Shown piece after piece: positions 36,871 to 46,075 of a stretch of DNA of 64,000 bases. The notes under the pieces were generated by a model. The model saw only the letters and a program-made list of their open reading frames with translations. It ran no database searches and was not told the origin of the DNA. The stretch lies in contig NZ_JAEKKT010000158.1 of the NCBI RefSeq assembly GCF_019510245.1, positions 25,506-89,505 on the forward strand, read 5' to 3'. Positions within the stretch are counted from its first letter, which is position 1. Each line of letters begins with the position of its first letter. The DNA is from Streptomyces sp. (GTDB lineage Bacteria; Actinomycetota; Actinomycetes; Streptomycetales; Streptomycetaceae). The position numbers and the translations under genes are program-made.

Positions 36871-37521
36871 TCACCGGTCGAGCAGGCCGGCCTCCCAGAC
36901 CCAGGCGGCGATCTCCACACGATTGCGGGTGGCGAGTTTGGACTGCACGTTGGCGAGATGCGTCTTGACCGTACCCACCGAGATGAACAACGCGGCGGCG
37001 ATCTCCGCGTTGGTCAGCCCTCGGGCCACCAGACGGACGAGTTCCAGCTCGCGGGCCGACAGCACGCTCCGCGCCGACTCGGAACCGTTCCTGCGAGGCT
37101 TCAGGTCCTTGAGCAGCCGCACCGTGACGGAGGGGCTGACCAGCGCCTCACCCGAGGCGGCCGCCCGGATCGCCTCGACCAGCAGGGCGGGTCCGGAGTC
37201 CTTGACGAGGAATCCGCAGGCCCCGTCGCGCAGGGCCTGGTGCACGTATTCGTCGTCGTCGAACGTCGTGGCGATGACGACCTTCGGCGGATCGGCCGCC
37301 CCCGGGCGGGTCAGCCGGCGCAGCGCTTCCAGTCCGTCGAGTCGGGGCATGCGAATGTCCATCAGTACGACGTCGGGGCGCAGGCGTTCGGCGAGTTCCA
37401 CTGCCTGCACCCCGTCCGCCGCTTCGGCGACGATCTCGATGTCGTCCTCGGCCGACAGCAGCATGGCGAATCCCGCACGCACCATCGCCTGGTCGTCGGC
37501 GATCAGCACACGGATGGTCAT
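36871..37521 (-). CDS. NarL/LuxR-family response regulator
   Basis: 216 residues. The receiver domain starts IRVLIADDQAMVRAGF, with the phospho-acceptor in VVLMDIRMP (about residue 54) and the conserved Lys in FLVKDSG. The C-terminal LuxR helix-turn-helix (about 150-210) reads LSARELELVRLVARGLTNAEIAAALFISVGTVKTHLANVQSKL. Its ATG overlaps the stop of the kinase gene as ATGA, so they are coupled. Targets unknown. Confidence 0.92.
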   Translation of the reverse strand: MTIRVLIADDQAMVRAGFAMLLSAEDDIEIVAEAADGVQAVELAERLRPDVVLMDIRMPRLDGLEALRRLTRPGAADPPKVVIATTFDDDEYVHQALRDGACGFLVKDSGPALLVEAIRAAASGEALVSPSVTVRLLKDLKPRRNGSESARSVLSARELELVRLVARGLTNAEIAAALFISVGTVKTHLANVQSKLATRNRVEIAAWVWEAGLLDR

Positions 37522-38816
37522 GAGACCGCCCGCACCCTGGCAGGGGCCGACGGAAGCGTGGCCTCGACACTCCAGCCTCCGCCCGGCCGGGGGCCGGCGT
37601 GGACGTGGCCGCCGATGAGGGCGACACGTTCGGTCAGGCCCTTCAGCCCGAAGCCGCTCCCGGAGTGGTGGCGCACGCCACGGGCCCGTCCGTCATCGCT
37701 GACACGGACAGTGAGGCCGCCATTGGCGGCGCGGGCCGCCTGGACGAGGACCTCCGTGGACCGGTGGGAGTGTTTGCGCACGTTGGTCAACGCCTCCATC
37801 ACCACACGGTGGGCGGTGGTGGAAACCTGAAGAGGCAGGTCGTCGAAGGTGCCTTCCATCTCGAGCCGGGCCCGCGGACCGCCGACCGCGGCGAAGCCGT
37901 CCACGAGCGTGCGCACGTCGGCGATTCCCGCCAGCGGTGTGAGGGCCGGGCCCCGCTCCCTCTCACCGGGGTCACGCAGCATTCCCACCATGTGCCGCAT
38001 GGACGCCAACGCCTCGGCTCCCGCCTGCTCGATGCGCTTGAGCGAGGGACCGACGAGTTCGGGCCGCCGCTCCGCGATCGCCAGCGTTCCCTGAGCCTGG
38101 ACGACGATGCCGGTCACATGGTGGGCGACGAAGTCGTGCAGGTCCCGGGCGAACTCGGTGCGCTGTTCCTGACGCAGTGCCTGCGCCTGACGGCGCCGGT
38201 CCGCTCTCACCAGACGCCAGGCGGCACCGACGCCGGACACCGCCGTCGACCCCATGGCGAGGAAGAGCGCGACGGTGACGGTGAGTTCCTCCGCGCCGAC
38301 CGCGACCGGGCGCAGCACGACCGCGGTCCACAGCAGCGGGGGAACGGCCCACGACACCCACCACCGCCGGGCGCGCACGGGTACGAGCAGCAACAGCCAC
38401 AGCAGCGCCGCCGGTTCGGACAAACCCAGCGCCGTGCCCGGATCGGTGTCGCCGCCGGCTCCGGCGTACAACACGACCGAGACCGCCAGTGACGCGATCC
38501 CGATGAGGCCGGCGACCGACGGAAGTGTCCTGCCCCCCAGCCACGGGGAGGCGAGAACGGCGCACACCGCGAGCAGGGCCACACCGAGCTTCGCGAGGCG
38601 GGCTCCCTCGGGTGCGAGCAGATCGGCCTGCCAGTCGAACAGCAGCGCCCAGCCGAGTATCGCGGTCCATGCGGCCCAGGCCACCCACGGCAGTGCACGC
38701 TGCACACGTGTCGTCGCACGCCGCGGTGTGCTGTTCGCCGTTTCGGAACCCGGCGCCGGCCGCGGTCGGCCTGTGCGCCACGGAATCCGAATCACTCGGC
38801 GGACAAAGGCAGTCAT
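37518..38816 (-). CDS. sensor histidine kinase (HisKA_3 type)
   Basis: About 432 residues from ATG 38816; no strong ribosome site is visible, so a start up to 60 bases upstream is possible. Several membrane helices occupy residues 40-190. The dimerisation/phosphorylation motif is FARDLHDFVAHHVTGIVVQAQG, with the first His the likely phosphosite. The ATPase domain has VVMEALTNVRKHS (N box) and GFGLKGLTERVALIGG (G box). It pairs with the overlapping regulator downstream. Confidence 0.9.
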   Translation of the reverse strand: MTAFVRRVIRIPWRTGRPRPAPGSETANSTPRRATTRVQRALPWVAWAAWTAILGWALLFDWQADLLAPEGARLAKLGVALLAVCAVLASPWLGGRTLPSVAGLIGIASLAVSVVLYAGAGGDTDPGTALGLSEPAALLWLLLLVPVRARRWWVSWAVPPLLWTAVVLRPVAVGAEELTVTVALFLAMGSTAVSGVGAAWRLVRADRRRQAQALRQEQRTEFARDLHDFVAHHVTGIVVQAQGTLAIAERRPELVGPSLKRIEQAGAEALASMRHMVGMLRDPGERERGPALTPLAGIADVRTLVDGFAAVGGPRARLEMEGTFDDLPLQVSTTAHRVVMEALTNVRKHSHRSTEVLVQAARAANGGLTVRVSDDGRARGVRHHSGSGFGLKGLTERVALIGGHVHAGPRPGGGWSVEATLPSAPARVRAVS

Positions 38817-39113
38817 GGCGCCCGATGGGCTTCTGCGGTCCATCACACCAGGAGCATGCCATGAACCCGCGAGCACGTGCCTCGGTCCGGTGGGCGCCCA
38901 CCGCGGTCGGCCGAAAGGAGTAGTGGCGGCCGTGGAACCGGCCGTTCGCCGGATCCGGCGGCGGGGACTGCTGCGGCAGGGTCATGGACACCGGAGAGGG
39001 TCCGCCGTCGCACTCGCGTGGATCCCCAACGGTCAGATGCGTTCAGGCCGACTTCACCACCCTGTCCCACGCCCAGTACGGGCCGCCGGACACCAACCCG
39101 AGGAATTCACGTC

Positions 39114-39749
39114 ATGGGCGATGTCAACTACCGGTTCGAGGCAATCCCGGTCCTCGGTCCCCTTCTCTGCCTGGTCTTCGCCTTCCTCGCTGTACAGGCG
39201 ATCCGCGCAAGGGCCGGGGCGGGATGGGGGTGGAGATTCGTTCCCCTCCGGTTCGTGACCGCGTTGTACCTGGCCGGCGTCATCGGATTCACGTTCTTCC
39301 CCTTCCAGATCATGTACGGCAGATACGCCGACGACATCGACTGGACCAACCAGATCAACTGGTACCTGCTGGTGACACTCGACCCGAGCGCCGTACCCAA
39401 CATCGTGATGACAGTTCCGCTGGGAATACTGCTCCCGCTGCTGTCGGGCCGCGTCACCTCCTGGCGGCGTGCCGCCGTCTACGGTGCCGTCTTCAGCATC
39501 ACGATCGAGGTCTCGCAGGTGCTGGGCTGTGTGCTCTTCAACAACTACCGAGGGGCCGACGTCAATGACGTACTCGTCAACACCCTTGGCTGTGTGATCG
39601 GGTACGGCATCGTCCGGTGGGCCCTGACGACGCGCTTCCCCGGCGACCTGCTGCGGCGCCTGGCGCTGCCCGCCTCCGCCGCGGCAAGGGCAGGACAGCA
39701 CACCGTGACCCCGGCTGCCGACAGCGGGAGTGCCGCCAGGGTGCGGTGA
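39114..39749 (+). CDS. VanZ family membrane protein
   Basis: 211 residues from ATG 39114 with GAGGAA upstream. Five hydrophobic helices; NIVMTVPLGILLPLL and SITIEVSQVLGCVLF...GADVNDVLVNTLGCVIGYGI match the VanZ-like pattern (N-x-x-x-x-PLG and R-x-D-x-x-D-x-x-x-N-x-x-G). VanZ gives low-level teicoplanin resistance in enterococci; the actinobacterial homologues have no settled role. The catalase-related gene begins 9 bases after the stop, so they are probably co-transcribed. Confidence 0.82.
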   Translation: MGDVNYRFEAIPVLGPLLCLVFAFLAVQAIRARAGAGWGWRFVPLRFVTALYLAGVIGFTFFPFQIMYGRYADDIDWTNQINWYLLVTLDPSAVPNIVMTVPLGILLPLLSGRVTSWRRAAVYGAVFSITIEVSQVLGCVLFNNYRGADVNDVLVNTLGCVIGYGIVRWALTTRFPGDLLRRLALPASAAARAGQHTVTPAADSGSAARVR

Positions 39750-39758
39750 GGCAAACGT

Positions 39759-40730
39759 ATGAGCAAGTTCGGCGGTGACTACACTCCGGCGGCCATGGAC
39801 CTTCACAACCCAACCCCTCTGGCCGTCATGGCAGTCGACACCATCGAGAGCGTCAGCGGCACCTACCCGGGACATCGCCGCGTGCATGCCCGAGGTATGT
39901 GTTTCGATGCCACCTTCACTCCGTCCGGCGAGGCCGCTTCCCTCACGACGGCCACCCACCTCCAGGCGGATCCGGTTCCTGCCGTCGTACGTTTCTCGAA
40001 CTCGAACACCAACCCGACCGTGCCCGACGGGATCAGGGCCGGCCGTGGGCTCGCCGTGCGCTTCCTGCTCCCGGACGGCACGGACACCGATCTCGTCTCC
40101 GTCAACATCCCGGTGTTCTTCGCGGCCACCCCCCAAGAGTTCCTGGAGCTGCTCGGCGCCCTGCAGAAGGACCCCGTCACGGGGGCACCCGACCCGGCGA
40201 AGGTCGCGGCGTACGTCGCGGCACACCCGACGGCGGCCCGCGGGCTGCAGGAGGCCGGCCGAATGCCCATTCCCGTCGGATACGGGACCGCCCGCTACTG
40301 GGCCATCCACGCCTTCTTCTGGGTCGACGCCCAGGGCGGGCGCCGCGCGGTCCGTTACCGCTGGGAGCCGGACGCGGGGCTGCGGGAGTTGTCGGAGGAG
40401 GCCGCGGCCGGCAAGGACGCCGAGTACCTGGCGCGGGAACTGGTCGAACGCCTTGCCGACGGCCCCGTGGGCTTCACGCTCCGCGTCCAGCTCGGCCAGG
40501 ACGGCGACCCCACGGACGACCCGACCAAACCCTGGCCGGCCGACCGCCCGGAGATCGTCGCGGGGCACCTGCGGATCACCGGCCCGGTCGCGGACCAGGA
40601 GCACTGGGCGGAACAGGTCTACGACCCCACCCGGATCACGCCGGGTGTCGAACTCTCCGACGACCCGGTCCTGGCCTTCCGCAGCCAGGCCTACGCCGTC
40701 TCCCACGAGCGCCGGGCGGCCCACCGCTGA
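39759..40730 (+). CDS. catalase-related peroxidase (SrpA-like)
   Basis: 323 residues. The catalase fold is reduced compared with the roughly 480-residue monofunctional enzymes: the distal His region is GHRRVHARGMCFDATFTPSG, then VVRFSNSNTNPT, the haem-pocket RGLAVRF and the proximal region AFRSQAYAVSHERR with the haem-ligating Tyr. Members of this group use peroxide with organic donors rather than efficient dismutation. Placement directly behind a VanZ gene, with no regulator next to it, is noted. Confidence 0.85.
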   Translation: MSKFGGDYTPAAMDLHNPTPLAVMAVDTIESVSGTYPGHRRVHARGMCFDATFTPSGEAASLTTATHLQADPVPAVVRFSNSNTNPTVPDGIRAGRGLAVRFLLPDGTDTDLVSVNIPVFFAATPQEFLELLGALQKDPVTGAPDPAKVAAYVAAHPTAARGLQEAGRMPIPVGYGTARYWAIHAFFWVDAQGGRRAVRYRWEPDAGLRELSEEAAAGKDAEYLARELVERLADGPVGFTLRVQLGQDGDPTDDPTKPWPADRPEIVAGHLRITGPVADQEHWAEQVYDPTRITPGVELSDDPVLAFRSQAYAVSHERRAAHR

Positions 40731-40909
40731 GGGCGCCGGGGCCGTGACCGGCGGCGGGATCCGGCAGTACGTCGGCCGCCCCTCGGTGGGAGTCGGTGGG
40801 GCACAGCGATGCCCCGCCACGGGGAGGGGCGACACGCAGTGGCTCCGGGTCTCCACCGCGCACCTATCGTGCCCGGAATCATATGGAATGCCACCGTACG
40901 ATGCCGATC

Positions 40910-41710
40910 ATGGCCACATCTCTCCCCCTCAGGATCGTCCGGCGCTCACCGTCGTACTGGCGCGTGACGTTCGACAGCCCCCCGATCAACCTGGTGACCT
41001 ACGAGGTCTTCGCGGCACTCGGCGACCTCGTCGACCGGATGGAGGCGGACGAAGACCTGAAGGTGGTGGTCTTCGACAGCGCGGATCCGGTTTTCTTTCT
41101 GGCGCACTTCGACATGCTGCCGCCCGAGGTGCCCTACACCGGGCCCACCTGGCGCGACACCACCACCCGCATGGCCCGGTCCGCTGTCATCAGCATCGCC
41201 TCCGTCCGCGGCCGGGCACGCGGGGTGGGCTGTGAGTTCACGCTCGCCTGCGACATGCGCTTCGCCAGCCTGGAGAACGCCGTGCTGGGGCAGCCGGAGG
41301 TGGGCGCCGGTGTGACGCCCGGCGGCGGAGCCACGGAACGGCTGCCCCGGCTGGTCGGACGGGGGCGCGCGCTGGAGATCATCACCGGGGCCGACGACTT
41401 CGACGCCGCGACGGCGGAGCGGTACGGCTGGATCAACCGCGCACTGCCCGATGCCGAGCTGGACGCCTATGTGGACCGCCTCGCCACCCGCATCGCCTCG
41501 TTCGACCACAAGCCGCTGTCCGAGGTGAAGGCGCTGGTCAACCGGTCCACCCTGCCGTCCGACGCGGACCTGGAAGCCGGCCAGAACACCTTCCGCGCCT
41601 CGCAGACCTGGCCGGAGGCGCACACCAGGATCGGCCGGCTCATGGAGCGGGGCATGCAGCAGCGCGGTGAACTCGAACTCCGCCTGGGCGAGCACATCGC
41701 CGAGCAGTAG
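40910..41710 (+). CDS. enoyl-CoA hydratase/isomerase family protein
   Basis: 266 residues. ATG 40910 is chosen because the paralogue at 42211..43029 aligns without gap from its own start (both have 12 residues before SPSYWR). Crotonase motifs: IASVRGRARGVGCEFTLACDMRFA with the oxyanion-hole Gly, and LGQPEVGAGVTPGGGATERLPRLVGRGRALEI with the Glu of the active-site region. The substrate is probably an acyl-CoA or another thioester; no beta-oxidation partner is adjacent. Confidence 0.82.
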   Translation: MATSLPLRIVRRSPSYWRVTFDSPPINLVTYEVFAALGDLVDRMEADEDLKVVVFDSADPVFFLAHFDMLPPEVPYTGPTWRDTTTRMARSAVISIASVRGRARGVGCEFTLACDMRFASLENAVLGQPEVGAGVTPGGGATERLPRLVGRGRALEIITGADDFDAATAERYGWINRALPDAELDAYVDRLATRIASFDHKPLSEVKALVNRSTLPSDADLEAGQNTFRASQTWPEAHTRIGRLMERGMQQRGELELRLGEHIAEQ

Positions 41711-41739
41711 GACCCGGCCACGGCGCCGTGGCCGGGGTC
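41711..41739. terminator. hairpin after the crotonase gene
   Basis: Arms 41711-41724 and 41725-41739 pair almost completely (one bulged base), immediately after the stop codon, and overlap the stop of the convergent hydrolase remnant. Confidence 0.72.
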
Positions 41740-42101
41740 AGGACGAGAGGTGGCGCGCGAACCAGTCGACGGCCGCCCTGCCGGCCGTGGCGAACTCCTC
41801 CAGATAGGGCGAGAAGTGTCCGCCCGGCACGGCGCCAGTCGGCGATCTGCCGCCACGGGTCGACGTCCTGGCGTGGCGTGCCGCCGCTGGATCCGAAGGT
41901 GCGATGGTCGTGGGCCAGTACGACGAAGCCCGCCTCCGAAGGCCCTGGCGAAGGGCTCCGGTCGCTGGTCCTCGATGCCGCCGAACCCGCTGGTCATGGT
42001 GATGGCCGGTCGTGGCGTCGGGGGTCCGTCCGGCACGAGGAGCCGGCCGCCCAGCGTGGCTCCTCGGCGGGTGTCTCCCCGTCGGTACGGGTGAACGTCA
42101 T
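41738..42101 (-). pseudogene. alpha/beta hydrolase remnant
   Basis: From ATG 42101 (GGGAAAGG upstream) the minus strand reads MTFTRTDGETPAEE. A frame change gives TLGGRLLVPDGPP and ITMTSGFGGIEDQRPEPFARAF; another gives AGFVVLAHDHRTFGSSGGTPRQDVDP and WRQIADWR. A deletion then joins to PGGHFSPYLEEFATAG and a normal C-terminus ending at 41738. These are the first strands and the catalytic-His end of a roughly 300-residue hydrolase; the nucleophile elbow (GxSxG) is lost. Two frameshifts and a large deletion show long decay. Confidence 0.8.
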
Positions 42102-42133
42102 CGCATACGCCTTTCCCGGGCAGTCGAAGAAAA

Positions 42134-42164
42134 CGGGGCCCTCGGCTCCGGTCCGAAGGCCCCG
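42134..42164 (-). terminator. hairpin downstream of the second crotonase gene
   Basis: Perfect 7-base arms CGGGGCC (42134-42140) and GGCCCCG (42158-42164), with further partial pairing inside the 17-base loop, 47 bases past the stop. Confidence 0.55.
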
Positions 42165-42210
42165 CGTCGGTTCCGGGCGGTGTCCGTGCCCGAGCGGCCG
42201 TCCGTGGCGG

Positions 42211-43029
42211 CTACTCGGCCAGCCGGCGCCCGAGGTCGAGTTCCACACCGTCGGGCTTCTGGAGCCCGCGCTCGAACAGGGAGCGCACGCGGTGGGCGTT
42301 CTCGGGGCGCCCCGCGGACTTGAAGTAGGCCATGAGGCTGGCGCCGTGGGATTCCTCCGTCGGCAGGGACTCGGCGTCCACCAGGGCCTTGGTCTGGGCG
42401 ACGGCCGACTTGTCGAAGCCGGCGATGCGGCGGGCGAAGGCGTCGACGAACCGCTCCAGCTCGCCTTCCGGGAGAACACGGTTCACGTAGCCGTACTCGG
42501 CCGCGAGGTCGGCGGGGAAGTCGTCGCCGCCCAGCAGGATCTCCAGGGCGCGGCCCCGGCCCACCAGGCGGGGCAGCCGGCCGCTGGGGTTTCCGCCGGG
42601 AACCGATCCGACACCCACCTCGAACTGACCGAGGACGGCGTTCGGGCCGGCGAACCGGATGTCCGTCGCCAGCACGAACTCGCTGCCGCCGCCCCGGGCA
42701 CGGCCGTTGATCTCGCTGATGGTGACGGCGGGCACCTTGGCCAGGCGGTACATGTTGTCGGCGTACGGGTGCAGCCCCGAGGCCGCCGGCTTCATGGCGG
42801 CCACGCGGGAGCGGTCCGACAGGAAGTCCCAGTGCGCCATGAAGAAGTCCGGGTTGACACTGCGGAAGACGACGGCGGTCAGCTCCGGGGCCTGCTCGAT
42901 GCGGGTGACCAGCTCCGCGAGCTGCTCGACGGTGTCGGGGTCGATCAGGTTGACCTCCCCGTTGGAGAAGGTGATCCGCCAGTAGGACGGGCTGACCTCT
43001 TCGACGGCGAACTGCTCATGGCTGCTCAT
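42211..43029 (-). CDS. enoyl-CoA hydratase/isomerase family protein (paralogue)
   Basis: 272 residues from ATG 43029, supported by AAGGAG 11 bases upstream and by alignment with the 40910 paralogue. Motifs: EVSPSYWRITFSNGEVNL, INGRARGGGSEFVLATDIRFA, and LGQFEVGVGSVPGGNPSGRLPRLVGRGRALEI. It is divergent from an HxlR regulator, with a perfect 8-base inverted repeat between the two starts, so it is a likely HxlR target. HxlR proteins often respond to aldehydes or redox-active compounds. Confidence 0.85.
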   Translation of the reverse strand: MSSHEQFAVEEVSPSYWRITFSNGEVNLIDPDTVEQLAELVTRIEQAPELTAVVFRSVNPDFFMAHWDFLSDRSRVAAMKPAASGLHPYADNMYRLAKVPAVTISEINGRARGGGSEFVLATDIRFAGPNAVLGQFEVGVGSVPGGNPSGRLPRLVGRGRALEILLGGDDFPADLAAEYGYVNRVLPEGELERFVDAFARRIAGFDKSAVAQTKALVDAESLPTEESHGASLMAYFKSAGRPENAHRVRSLFERGLQKPDGVELDLGRRLAE

Positions 43030-43115
43030 GCGGGATTGCTCCTTGCGATGACGAAGTGCGTTTCCGGTGCTGAGCGTCGACGACGTCCGCCGGACGGCAC
43101 AGATGCTGAAACCTG

Positions 43116-43144
43116 TTTTCCAACTTAGCATCTGAATTGGAAAA
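43116..43144. promoter_or_regulatory. HxlR-type operator TTTTCCAA-N13-TTGGAAAA
   Basis: Perfect 8-base arms (43116-43123 and 43137-43144) in an AT-rich pocket, 26 bases from the HxlR start and 87 bases from the crotonase start. The position fits autoregulation plus control of the divergent gene. Confidence 0.68.
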
Positions 43145-43169
43145 ACCATCTCAGGGATAGACTGGTCGT

Positions 43170-43655
43170 ATGACGAACAGGAGCCCTCACCTCGGCGCGG
43201 AGGGGACACGTTGCTCGATCGGCCGCGCCCTGGAGGTGTTCGGCGACCGGTGGAGCCTGCTGATACTGCGCGAGGCGCTCCAGGGAGCCACCCGCTTCTC
43301 CGACTTCAGAGACCGCCTGCAGGTGGCGAGTGACGTCCTCACCCACCGGCTCGGCACCCTGGTCGACGGCGGGGTGCTGGACAGACTCCCCTACCAGGAG
43401 GCGGGCAGCCGCACCCGGATGGCCTACCGCCTGACCCCTGCCGGACAGGACCTCATGGTGGTCTTCGGCGCCCTCCAGCAGTGGGGCGACCAGTACTGTC
43501 CCCACCCCGACGGGCCGCTCGTCGGCCGGGTCAGCCGCACCGACGGCCAAGCCCTGCACGTCGCCTTCGTCGACGAGCAGGGCCACGAGACTCCGCTGCG
43601 GGACGTCGACCTCGGCGGCCCGGTCGACGCCTCTGCCGCCCGCCGCGGAACCTGA
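43170..43655 (+). CDS. HxlR family transcriptional regulator
   Basis: 161 residues. The core winged helix is CSIGRALEVFGDRWSLLILREALQGATRFSDFRDRLQVASDVLTHRLGTLVDGGVLDRLPYQ, including the conserved Cys at position 15 and FGDRWSLLILRE of this family. A C-terminal extension of about 45 residues follows. Some members sense electrophiles through that Cys. Convergent with the response regulator (14 bases between stops). Confidence 0.9.
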   Translation: MTNRSPHLGAEGTRCSIGRALEVFGDRWSLLILREALQGATRFSDFRDRLQVASDVLTHRLGTLVDGGVLDRLPYQEAGSRTRMAYRLTPAGQDLMVVFGALQQWGDQYCPHPDGPLVGRVSRTDGQALHVAFVDEQGHETPLRDVDLGGPVDASAARRGT

Positions 43656-43669
43656 CGGGCCGGCAGCGG

Positions 43670-44374
43670 TCAGATCAGGCCGGCCCGGTAGACCAGCAGG
43701 GCGATCTGGACGCGGTTGTTCAGTTCGAGCTTGGCCAGGATGTGGGAGACATGCGCCTTGACCGTCGGGATGCTCAGATACATCTCGGCGGCGATCTGCG
43801 CGTTCGTCTTCCCCTCAGCGACGGCGAGGGACACCTCGTGCTCCCGGGCGCCCAGCCGTCCGAGCAGTTCCCGTGCGTCGTGGACGTCCTGGCCGCCCGG
43901 TCCGGTTGCCCCGCGGGCCCCGGTGGCGCCCGGTGCCGCCCGGTCCTCGTCGGGAGACACGGCGACGGTGTCGACGAGCTGGCGCAGGGCGTCCGGGGAG
44001 AACACCGGCTCCCCGGAGGCCGCCTTGCGCAGTGCGGCTACGAGGTCCTGCGGCTGGGTGTGCTTGAGGAGAAACCCTCCTGCGCCCGCCTGCAGGGCAC
44101 GCAGGACGTAACCGTCGGTGGCGAGCGTGGTGAGCATGATGATCTCGGGGGGCTCCGCGCGGGCCCGCAGGACACGGGTGGCCTCGATGCCGTCCATGAG
44201 CGGCATGCGGATGTCCATGAGGACCAGGTCCGGGCCGTGGCGGTCGACGAGGGCCGACACCTCGGCGCCGTCGGACGCCTCGGCGACGACCGTGATGTCC
44301 TCGGCCGCCCCCAGCATCAGGCGCAGTCCCGCGCGGACCAGGGGATCGTCGTCGGCCAGCAGTACGCGGATCAT
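43670..44374 (-). CDS. NarL/LuxR-family response regulator
   Basis: 234 residues from ATG 44374. Receiver start IRVLLADDDPLVRAGLRLML, phospho-acceptor in LVLMDIRMPLMDG, Lys in FLLKHTQ. The linker is unusually Gly/Ala-rich (APGATGARGATGPGGQDV). LuxR domain: LGAREHEVSLAVAEGKTNAQIAAEMYLSIPTVKAHVSHILAKL. It follows its kinase gene by 19 bases. The divergent ABC transporter operon is the likely target. Confidence 0.9.
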   Translation of the reverse strand: MIRVLLADDDPLVRAGLRLMLGAAEDITVVAEASDGAEVSALVDRHGPDLVLMDIRMPLMDGIEATRVLRARAEPPEIIMLTTLATDGYVLRALQAGAGGFLLKHTQPQDLVAALRKAASGEPVFSPDALRQLVDTVAVSPDEDRAAPGATGARGATGPGGQDVHDARELLGRLGAREHEVSLAVAEGKTNAQIAAEMYLSIPTVKAHVSHILAKLELNNRVQIALLVYRAGLI

Positions 44375-44393
44375 GCCGACCACCGTACGGTGA

Positions 44394-45569
44394 TCACGCG
44401 GTCCACGGCAGCCAGGCCGTCACCCGGTACCGACCGCCGGTGCGGCTGTGCTCGAAGGTGCCGCCCGCCAGCGCGACCCGCTCGGACATGCCGATCAGCC
44501 CTTGTCCCGCCCCGGGCGGCGCGTCGGTGGGCGGGGCCGCGGGCAGACCGTTGGTCACGTCCAGGGTGAGGCCGTCGCGCGGCGTGCCGGCCAGCGAGAG
44601 GTGTACGGCCTCGCCCGGGGCGTGCTTACGGGCGTTCGTGAGCGCTTCCTGCACGATCCGGTAGACGGTACGGCTGGTGAAGTCGCTCAGCGAGTCCGCG
44701 TCCGTGAGATCGACCTCCACCTCGACACGTGTCCCCGCCTCCCGGTTCTCCTCGATCAGACGCGTCAGGTCGCGCAGGGTGGGCTGAGGCGGTTCGGTCC
44801 TGGTGGCGGCCCCCGGGTCCAGGGGCGTGCGCAGCACGCCGAGAACGTGCTGAAGGTCCTCCAGGGCCCGCGCGGCGCTGTCCCGGATCACGGCGGCGGC
44901 CTCCCGGACCTGCTCGGGCGGGGCGTGGGGATGGAACTCCAGGGCGCCCGCGTGGACACTCAGCAGGGACAGCCGGTGGGCCAGGACGTCGTGCATCTCC
45001 CGGGCGATCGCCTCACGTTCCCGTCGGCGGGCCCGCTCGGCGCGCAGCGCGGACTCGCTCTCGGCGCGCACGGCCCGTTCCCGGAGGGCGCGCACGAACA
45101 GACCCCAGCCCACGGCGCCCCCCACGAGCAGGGCCCCGGTCACGGCCGAGGCCACCTCGGCGGACTGGAACGACCAGCGTGTCACCAGGTAGAGCAGGAC
45201 GGGAAGCAGCGCGAACGCCGTCACCCAGCGGGTGGTGGCGACCGGGCAGCGGGCCGCCACGGTGAACAGGGCGATGGCCACGGCCGGGATGACGGGCACG
45301 AAGGCGCACATCACCACCAGGACCAGGGCGACCGGCACCGGCCATCGGCGCCGCCACCCAAGCAGCAGGCAGCCCGCCGCAGGCAGGAGCAGACCGCGCA
45401 GCCCGAAGGACAGACCGGGCAGGAACACGCTGGTGAACACCCGGGGGTACAGCCACAAGCCCCTGTCGCTCGCGACGACGGTGCTGGCCGTCAGTACCGC
45501 GGCGGCGGCCACGACCGCCAGATCGCGCCACCCAACACGCCGGTCGCCGGCCGTCCTCTTCTGACTCAC
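44394..45569 (-). CDS. sensor histidine kinase (HisKA_3 type)
   Basis: 391 residues if started at GTG 45569 (ATG 45611 is also possible; neither has a strong ribosome site). Membrane helices span residues about 20-170. Phosphorylation motif AIAREMHDVLAHRLSLLSVHAGALE; N box VQEALTNARKHAPG; G box GQGLIGMSERVALAGG. Upstream, TACC-AA-GGTA at 45636-45645 is a small symmetrical element that could be an operator. Signal unknown; the divergent ABC genes suggest export of a membrane-active compound. Confidence 0.87.
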   Translation of the reverse strand: MSQKRTAGDRRVGWRDLAVVAAAAVLTASTVVASDRGLWLYPRVFTSVFLPGLSFGLRGLLLPAAGCLLLGWRRRWPVPVALVLVVMCAFVPVIPAVAIALFTVAARCPVATTRWVTAFALLPVLLYLVTRWSFQSAEVASAVTGALLVGGAVGWGLFVRALRERAVRAESESALRAERARRREREAIAREMHDVLAHRLSLLSVHAGALEFHPHAPPEQVREAAAVIRDSAARALEDLQHVLGVLRTPLDPGAATRTEPPQPTLRDLTRLIEENREAGTRVEVEVDLTDADSLSDFTSRTVYRIVQEALTNARKHAPGEAVHLSLAGTPRDGLTLDVTNGLPAAPPTDAPPGAGQGLIGMSERVALAGGTFEHSRTGGRYRVTAWLPWTA

Positions 45570-45738
45570 GTCCAGAGAACCTACGTCGCCGCGACCGTCC
45601 GGAGCGAGCATCCCGGCCCCGGCGCGCAACTTGCCTACCAAGGTATGAGTACCGACGGCGGCCGCGACTTTGGTCACCGGTGAAGTGCCGACTTTCCGCC
45701 GAAGCGAGCGCCCCGTCCGGCCCCCTAACGTCGCAGCC

Positions 45739-45990
45739 ATGAACGGATCCCCATACCTGAACACCGTCCCCCTCCGTCACCCGCGGCGGCTCGCCGCCAG
45801 CCTGCTCGGCACGGCGCTCCTCCTCCTGGGCGGTGTGCACCTGGCCGAACGGCTTGTCGCGCACCTCACCCTGTGGAGCGGCGCCGTCCCCGTTCCGGGC
45901 CTGCTCCACCTGGCGCTGGCCGCCGCGGGCGCGGTCACCCTGGCCCTGGTGCTACGCCACCGTCACGGCACGCACCCGCAGAACCGATGA
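45739..45990 (+). CDS. small two-helix membrane protein
   Basis: 83 residues from ATG 45739. Hydrophobic segments at about 18-36 (LAASLLGTALLLLGGVHL) and 52-72 (VPGLLHLALAAAGAVTLALVL), ending in a His/Arg-rich tail. There is no clear ribosome site. It is the first gene of the ABC operon (86 bases before the ATPase gene), so it may be an accessory membrane subunit. No family recognised. Confidence 0.6.
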   Translation: MNGSPYLNTVPLRHPRRLAASLLGTALLLLGGVHLAERLVAHLTLWSGAVPVPGLLHLALAAAGAVTLALVLRHRHGTHPQNR

Positions 45991-46075
45991 TCCCCGACCC
46001 TGTACACCGCAGCCCACGGCGGGTCGCGACCGCCGTCCCGCCTCTCCTCAGGAAGACCGAACAGGCCAGCACGTC

